Shown: in pieces, positions 61,501 through 64,000 of the stretch
How the letters are laid out: each line of letters starts with the position of its first letter
Numbering within the stretch: position 1 is the first letter of the stretch
Source: Ancylothrix sp036704045
GTDB taxonomy: Bacteria; Cyanobacteriota; Cyanobacteriia; Cyanobacteriales; Oscillatoriaceae
Assembly: GCA_036704045.1 (NCBI GenBank)
Contig: DATNQM010000052.1
Span: 32,636 to 96,635, forward strand
Direction of reading: 5' to 3'
DNA length: 64,000 nt
Program-made: the position numbers and the translations under genes
The notes under the pieces: generated by a model
Databases searched by the model: none
Told to the model about the DNA's origin: nothing
The model's input: the letters and a program-made list of their open reading frames with translations, nothing else

Positions 61501-61637
61501 GGGCCTGTGAATAGGTAGGCTGGGGCGATTCTGCCGGTGTGGATGGCGTTGATTAGGGTTGTGGAAATGGCGTCTTGTCCGATGAGGTCGGCGAAGGTTT
61601 GGGGCCGATATTTATGGTGTAAGGGTTCGTAGGTCAT
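58554..61637 (-). CDS. dnaX: DNA polymerase III gamma/tau subunit precursor, interrupted by an intein
   Basis: A 1027-residue precursor; after removal of a 430-residue intein the clamp-loader subunit has 597 residues. The AAA+ domain begins YEPLHHKYRPQTFADLIGQ, with Walker A TGPRGTGKT (44-52), zinc cysteines C64, C75, C78 and C81, and Walker B VYIVDE immediately before the intein; the second extein resumes CHMLSTAAFNSLLKTLEEPP with sensor 1 LATTDPQR. ATPase function therefore needs splicing. The C-terminal region holds Pro-rich 12-residue repeats and a ~90-residue domain (DEIWQKILAQLDIPRRALL onwards). A perfect A7 slippery heptamer in frame (58866-58872) could allow a shorter gamma form. It is convergent with the glucolipid synthase gene. 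Confidence 0.95.
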   Translation of the reverse strand: MTYEPLHHKYRPQTFADLIGQDAISTTLINAIHTGRIAPAYLFTGPRGTGKTSSARILAKSLNCQNSPNPTDTPCGTCEVCRTVSLGNSLDIIEIDAASNTGVDNIRELIEKAQFAPVQCRTKVYIVDECLTGDSLIQTSQGLTRIDNPNLKGQKVLSYNETTQKWEYKKVLRWLDQGQKQTLIIQTTHRQIQCTSNHLIRTQQGWIAAKDLKQGMKILSPVNVDAAPSSKNTDQTDASVDLPEDINFMATPGDKKPTTLIPSFNKPKHTGPLAPVVVAKNSTFPPTYKQKAKASKAYKITGTNTPTKKDTAFGTQEPKTTCSKPKHLIQKPSDSYTEPYSETVQSPIQTNIADILDWHGHTEKNSNNGSNIKPLASHNWGQNYDFNPIADRSTYPFVATQLAIHNLQKSSTLLNRTTTKNLLHSTGLIASHQKASPGGIWMMDHLVLAQKEAQPYTFQRKDIHYQKINSSPIGSHKKDIQPQQKHTQEKTPLHFTTTPISQQKAAENGLQTSNNIPSPQWNTNLETVESVRAGGLANVYDLEVEENHNFIANGLCVHNCHMLSTAAFNSLLKTLEEPPSHVVFILATTDPQRVLPTIISRCQRFDFRRIPLDAMTNHLKDIAQKENIEIQNEALTLIAQIAQGGLRDAESLLDQLSLLVPPITTEKVWDLVGAVPERDLITLVQAINSQKPEDILTQARNIMNRGREPLILLQNLAGFYRDLLIAKTAPNRNDLVAVTAPTWQEICQLVQNWTLDKIIAGQQHLRQSETQIKNTTQPRLWLELTLLGLLQNPTPQPSPPPAPTYTPQPSAPPAPTYTPQPSAQPAPTYTPQPAPEPIPTDSNLDEIWQKILAQLDIPRRALLRDHGRLISVDQNIACISIKNQALLSIIQPGIPNLEKAFWQVFQQKIIIRLTLGNTPTSAKKQPTPPPAENNQPPPQTNPVNSSPPPQQTTSNSAVPNTIPTKKPPLDNAIQTLIQTFNGKEIANPFLQPTPLNQSIEYMTKTDYSPTDLEHNYLDDGEDDIEEN
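58866..58872 (-). promoter_or_regulatory. Possible -1 frameshift site in dnaX (A AAA AAA)
   Basis: On the coding strand seven A's follow GC so that the zero frame reads GCA AAA AAA, the canonical slippery arrangement. A -1 shift reads nine further codons and stops at TAA, giving a gamma-like product of ~503 residues after splicing. The site lies after the AAA+ and collar domains and after a ~90-residue domain. No strong downstream stem was seen, so efficiency is unknown. Confidence 0.4.
59139..59260. repeat. 36-base tandem repeats encoding the Pro-rich linker of DnaX
   Basis: Three to four copies of a 36-base unit (coding strand: PAPTYTPQPSAP-like, 12 residues) lie in tandem in the linker between the collar and C-terminal domains. 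They are very similar in DNA, so copy number is probably variable between strains. Confidence 0.85.
59961..61250 (-). mobile_element. DnaX intein (430 residues)
   Basis: The inserted element runs from Cys130 to Asn559 of the DnaX precursor. Splicing block A is CLTGDSLIQT, the block B region is CTSNHLIRTQQGW (TxxH with His198), block F is VYDLEVEENHNFIANG and block G is LCVHN followed by the +1 Cys. Together these give Cys1, penultimate His, terminal Asn and Cys+1, so it should splice. The N- and C-terminal parts closely resemble the Synechocystis DnaX intein as I recall it, with the same insertion point beside Walker B and the same 430-residue length. The ~310 residues between blocks B and F are Thr/Ser/Pro/Gln/Asn/Lys-rich and lack endonuclease motifs in this frame; those are in another frame. 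Confidence 0.93.
60025..61059 (-). pseudogene. LAGLIDADG homing endonuclease in an alternative frame of the intein, one amber codon
   Basis: Reading the intein DNA in a frame shifted from dnaX gives, in order: two CxCGCG modules (CQCGCG near 60958-60975 and CACGCG near 60802-60819, each followed by GH), LAGLIDADG motif 1 LGLIYGTLLGDGSI (about 60601-60642), LAWTHGEKQQQWLEYK, TTCHPQLTEIFNIV, TLDWLNCITPEGIAWWYMDDGS with motif 2 (60304-60330), and HFSTEGYSLPENQLIAHWL. The frame ends at 60025. One TAG at 60463-60465 interrupts it between LRLQPNSG and VNISICC. A Met codon at 61059 could start independent translation; no ribosome binding site was established. The fold and both catalytic Asp regions are intact apart from the stop. 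Confidence 0.78.
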
Positions 61638-61942
61638 GGGGATGGGGGGTTTTTTAGGCTGGGTTTTTGATTGTAGGTTATTGCCAGCCTTATTTTATTT
61701 TAGTTTTTGGATGGGTGATTTTTGAGTTATTTTATTTTTTTGTTGCATTATTTTTAACTTTTTAAATAAAGTTTTTATGGTTTTATAAGTTGCTTTATTT
61801 AAGTAAAATATTGGATTTTAGTTTTGGGTGTTTCGAGGATAGGGCTTTTTGGTGCGGGCTGTTTTTACTGTGGGAATGGGGAATGGGGGAGGATGTTGGG
61901 TTGGGTTTTGTTTAAGTCACGCTGTGGGTGTCTAAAATTTAG
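61638..61942. other. Divergent promoter region of dnaX and the TPR gene
   Basis: A 305-base T-rich interval between the starts of dnaX (minus) and the TPR gene (plus). AT-rich segments near 61735-61815 are likely promoter locations. Nothing else was recognised. Confidence 0.45.
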
Positions 61943-63136
61943 ATGTTGTGTTCGCGGGTGCGACAAATGATTAAAGAATTGTTTCGGCGGTTATTTGGTG
62001 GGGATGAAAAGGTTGTGGTGGGTTCGGTGAGGCAGATGGGGGAGGTGGGGCTGGTGCCTGCTTTGGAGGATTCTGATTATCAGTTGTTGTTTAAGCAGTT
62101 GTTGGAGGGTATTCATCGGGGTTGGGATGCTGGGCGGGTTCAGCAGTTTTTTAGAGATTTGGGGGAGAGGGGCAGTTATGATCTCTGGGCTGGCTGGTTG
62201 CGCCGGTATGGAGATCGATTTTTGACTACACCTGCTCCTAATCCTGAGTTTGCTCGGCAATTGTTGGGGTTGGGTCAGATGGGTTGTGGGGTTTTGTCGG
62301 ATGTGGCTTATGAGATTGGTTCTCAGCTTTATGCGAGGGAGTTACCTCCTCCGCCTCCGCAACCGCAGGATGCTCAGTCTTGGTGGGAACAGGGTAATCA
62401 GCAGTTGGGTTCTGGGGATGTAGGGGGGGCGATTGCTTCTTATGATCGGGCTCTTGAGTTAGATCCTCAGTTTGCTGGGGCTTGGTTGAATCGGGGGGCT
62501 GGGTTGTTTTATTTGAGCCGGTTTGAGGAGGCGATTTCTTGTTTTGATGTGGCTCTTGGGTTTGAGTCTCATAATGCTAATGCTTGGTATATTCGGGGTT
62601 TGTGTTTGTCGGCTTTGGAGCGCCGCGAGGAGGAGTTGGATTCTTATGAGAAGGCAATTCAGATACAGCCTGATTTTTCTGCGGCTTGGCATAATCGGGG
62701 GGTTGGGTTGATGAAGTTGGGCCGGTTTGAAGAATCTTTGAGTTGTTATGATCGGGCGCTGGATATTGAGCCGGATTTTGTTTTGAGTTTGATTAATAAA
62801 GGGGATGTTTTTGTTAGTTTAGGCCGTTTTGATGAGGCTTTGGCTTGTTATAATCGTGCTCTTGAGTTTGAAGGGGGTAAGGATTCAGATGTTTTGTTTA
62901 ATAAGGGTCAGGTTTTAGGATTTTTGGGTGGCTATGAGGAGGCTTTGATTTGTTATGAGGAGGCTTTGTCTTTAAATGCTGCTCATTTTCCTTCTTGGTT
63001 GGCGCGGGGTTCGGTTTTGAATGGTTTGGGGAGATATGAGGAGGCGCTTGTTGCTTTCGAGGTGGCTTTGACTTTGGTTCCTGATAATGAGGTTGCTTTG
63101 GCTGGTTTGGCTGAGGCTCGTTCTAGTTTAGGTTGA
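61943..63136 (+). CDS. TPR-repeat protein
   Basis: A 397-residue soluble protein. The N-terminal ~130 residues (LFRRLFGGDEKVVVGSVRQ onward) are helical and typical of cyanobacterial TPR proteins. A Pro-rich joint (PPPPPQPQ) then leads to about seven 34-residue TPR units from residue ~147 with pattern W-x-x-G-x-x-L...G-x-x-x-x-A-I-x-x-Y-D-x-A-L-x-x-x-P (for example GGAIASYDRALELDPQFAGAW and FEESLSCYDRALDIEPDF, quoted by cores). It is a protein-protein interaction scaffold with no enzymatic motif. An alternative start is Met9 at 61967. The coding strand is unusually G/T-rich. Confidence 0.85.
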   Translation: MLCSRVRQMIKELFRRLFGGDEKVVVGSVRQMGEVGLVPALEDSDYQLLFKQLLEGIHRGWDAGRVQQFFRDLGERGSYDLWAGWLRRYGDRFLTTPAPNPEFARQLLGLGQMGCGVLSDVAYEIGSQLYARELPPPPPQPQDAQSWWEQGNQQLGSGDVGGAIASYDRALELDPQFAGAWLNRGAGLFYLSRFEEAISCFDVALGFESHNANAWYIRGLCLSALERREEELDSYEKAIQIQPDFSAAWHNRGVGLMKLGRFEESLSCYDRALDIEPDFVLSLINKGDVFVSLGRFDEALACYNRALEFEGGKDSDVLFNKGQVLGFLGGYEEALICYEEALSLNAAHFPSWLARGSVLNGLGRYEEALVAFEVALTLVPDNEVALAGLAEARSSLG

Positions 63137-63376
63137 TTTTGGGATAGGCTTTTGATTTTGTTGTATGGGCTAATGTATGGTTTGTAAATAGGGGGATTTT
63201 GTTGGGTTTTGGTAGTTATTTTAAGTAGGGGGTTTTGTTAGGTTTTGCACCAAAGCGCTTGGCTAACAATCCAACCTACTTTTGGGATTTATTTTGTGGG
63301 TTATTTTGGGTTATAATTTTATGGTTTGAGGCTGTGAGTGTAAGAAAGTAATAGGGAGATAGTTAAGTTTTTGGGG

Positions 63377-63871
63377 ATGAGAAATAATGGGGAATCTGTT
63401 AAGGGTAAGGTTGACAGACAGCAACAGCATCAGGCAAATGAAAGGACTTTTTTGGCTTGGTTAAGAACTTCTATTGCTTTGATTGGTTTTGGTTTTGCAA
63501 TTGCTAGGTTCGGGTTGTTTTTGCGTCAGTTACAGGCGAGTGTTACAGGAAACAATTTGCCAGATCATTCGTTTTTGAGTTCCCAGACTTTGGGGGTGGG
63601 TTTAGTTATTGTTGGGGTGAGTTTAATTGCGTTGGCGGCGTTGCGATATAATCAAGTTTTCTGGCAAATTGAAAGGGCTGATTATCGGCCTAATCGTTTG
63701 GTTGTTTGGGTAACGGCTTCTTTGGTGATGGTGTTGGGTTTGTTGAGTATTCCTTTGTTGTTGTTAAAGGAGTCTAGTATGCCGGTTAGGAAGAGGGATA
63801 ATGTGGGGGTTGACAAGGGTCTCAATAATATAGGCCTAGAAAAGGTTAATGATAAGGCGCTGACGGGGTGA
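63377..63871 (+). CDS. YidH/DUF202-family membrane protein
   Basis: A 164-residue inner-membrane protein. The DUF202 signature is QANERTFLAWLRTSIALIGFGFAIARFGLFL (marker NERTFLAWLRTSIAL). Two more membrane helices follow (LGVGLVIVGVSLIALAALRY and LVVWVTASLVMVLGLLSIPLLLL). The function of DUF202 proteins is not established. ATG 63377 is preferred; the open frame starts with a TTG two codons earlier. A run GGGAGAT lies about 17 bases upstream. The C-terminus is basic and variable. Confidence 0.88.
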   Translation: MRNNGESVKGKVDRQQQHQANERTFLAWLRTSIALIGFGFAIARFGLFLRQLQASVTGNNLPDHSFLSSQTLGVGLVIVGVSLIALAALRYNQVFWQIERADYRPNRLVVWVTASLVMVLGLLSIPLLLLKESSMPVRKRDNVGVDKGLNNIGLEKVNDKALTG

Positions 63872-63879
63872 CAAGGAAG

Positions 63880-63999
63880 CTAGAAGGCAGACTGAATAAA
63901 GGTTATAGCTCGTAGTCCCTTCTGAAAAAAAGGCATCTTATGAGGTTTATTTCTCATTAATTCTTCGGCTAAATCCGACCACTGTTCTATTGCAGCTAT
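63880..63999 (-). CDS. C-terminal end of an unidentified protein (partial)
   Basis: A frame open to the right edge on the minus strand encodes about 39 residues ending AFFQ-like: it includes EQWSDLAEELMRNKPHKMP, FFQKGLRAITFI and QSAF before TAG at 63880-63882. The composition looks like real protein, and the gene would converge on the YidH-type gene. The family cannot be told from this fragment. Confidence 0.4.
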   Translation of the reverse strand: MAAIEQWSDLAEELMRNKPHKMPFFQKGLRAITFIQSAF

Positions 64000-64000
64000 C

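Noticed and set aside
63225..63285. Imperfect palindrome GTAGG...CCAACCTAC resembling a dispersed cyanobacterial repeat
   Set aside because: The arms match poorly and no second copy was seen in the window.
1..64000. CRISPR arrays, tRNA genes, intact insertion sequences, replication origin
   Set aside because: No regularly spaced repeats, tRNA T-arm motifs, complete transposase genes with terminal repeats or DnaA-box clusters were found on reading both strands.

Overview
The window looks like chromosomal DNA of a filamentous, probably non-heterocystous (Oscillatoriales-type) cyanobacterium. Evidence for this is a set of typically cyanobacterial genes: a monoglucosyldiacylglycerol synthase-type glycosyltransferase, a CRR6-like NDH-1 assembly factor, an EbsA-like pilus protein, a Slr1609-type acyl-ACP/CoA synthetase, a DUF3685 response regulator, a carotenoid oxygenase, a FurC/PerR-type regulator, and a dnaX gene interrupted by an intein of the same length as I recall for Synechocystis (430 residues). 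No rRNA, tRNA, CRISPR array or intact insertion sequence was found.

Layout. (1) 1-15.2 kb, plus strand: a Wzy-type exopolysaccharide locus. It holds the end of a polymerase, three GT2 and one GT4 glycosyltransferases, a secreted beta-helix protein, a sugar epimerase, a WecA/MraY-like initiating transferase, a CapD/WbpM-like dehydratase, a Wza-like SLBB export protein and a Wzc-like tyrosine autokinase. (2) 15.2-24 kb: a gene-poor stretch with a WD40 remnant, then minus-strand metabolic genes (quinone-oxidoreductase-like MDR, pyruvate dehydrogenase E2, YlqD, acyl-ACP/CoA synthetase) and a RecQ helicase with an unusual tail. (3) 24-28.7 kb: small genes, a PemK/MazF toxin-antitoxin pair bracketed by a family of palindromic repeats, a Ca2+/H+ antiporter and a DUF4351 protein. 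(4) 28.7-35.7 kb: a complete tripartite RND efflux system (pump and adaptor on minus, TolC divergent on plus). (5) 35.9-46.9 kb: leuC, a DUF3685 regulator, a proline-rich repeat protein, a Fur-family regulator, the CRR6-like gene, an M23 peptidase, a GT9 glycosyltransferase and ispD. (6) 47-58.5 kb: a membrane-inserted alpha/beta-hydrolase with a secreted SLH-like partner, a decayed restriction-modification system, yajQ, MAPEG, a DprA-like protein, the carotenoid oxygenase, a phosphotransacetylase-family protein, the EbsA-like gene, and a radical SAM gene overlapping the glucolipid synthase gene. (7) 58.5-64 kb: dnaX with its intein, a TPR protein, a YidH-type membrane protein and an incomplete gene at the right edge.

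The most unusual object is the dnaX intein (59961-61250, minus). Its splicing blocks lie in the dnaX frame, but a recognisable LAGLIDADG homing endonuclease with two N-terminal CxCGCG modules is written through the same DNA in a different reading frame and carries one amber codon. The dnaX frame nevertheless stays open for about 310 codons across it. A second remnant of a selfish system is the fragment at 49724-50358. There the N-terminal half of a C5-cytosine methyltransferase runs into the C-terminal domain of a BsuBI/PstI-type restriction endonuclease, with a frameshift at an A-run and a probable Trp-to-amber mutation.
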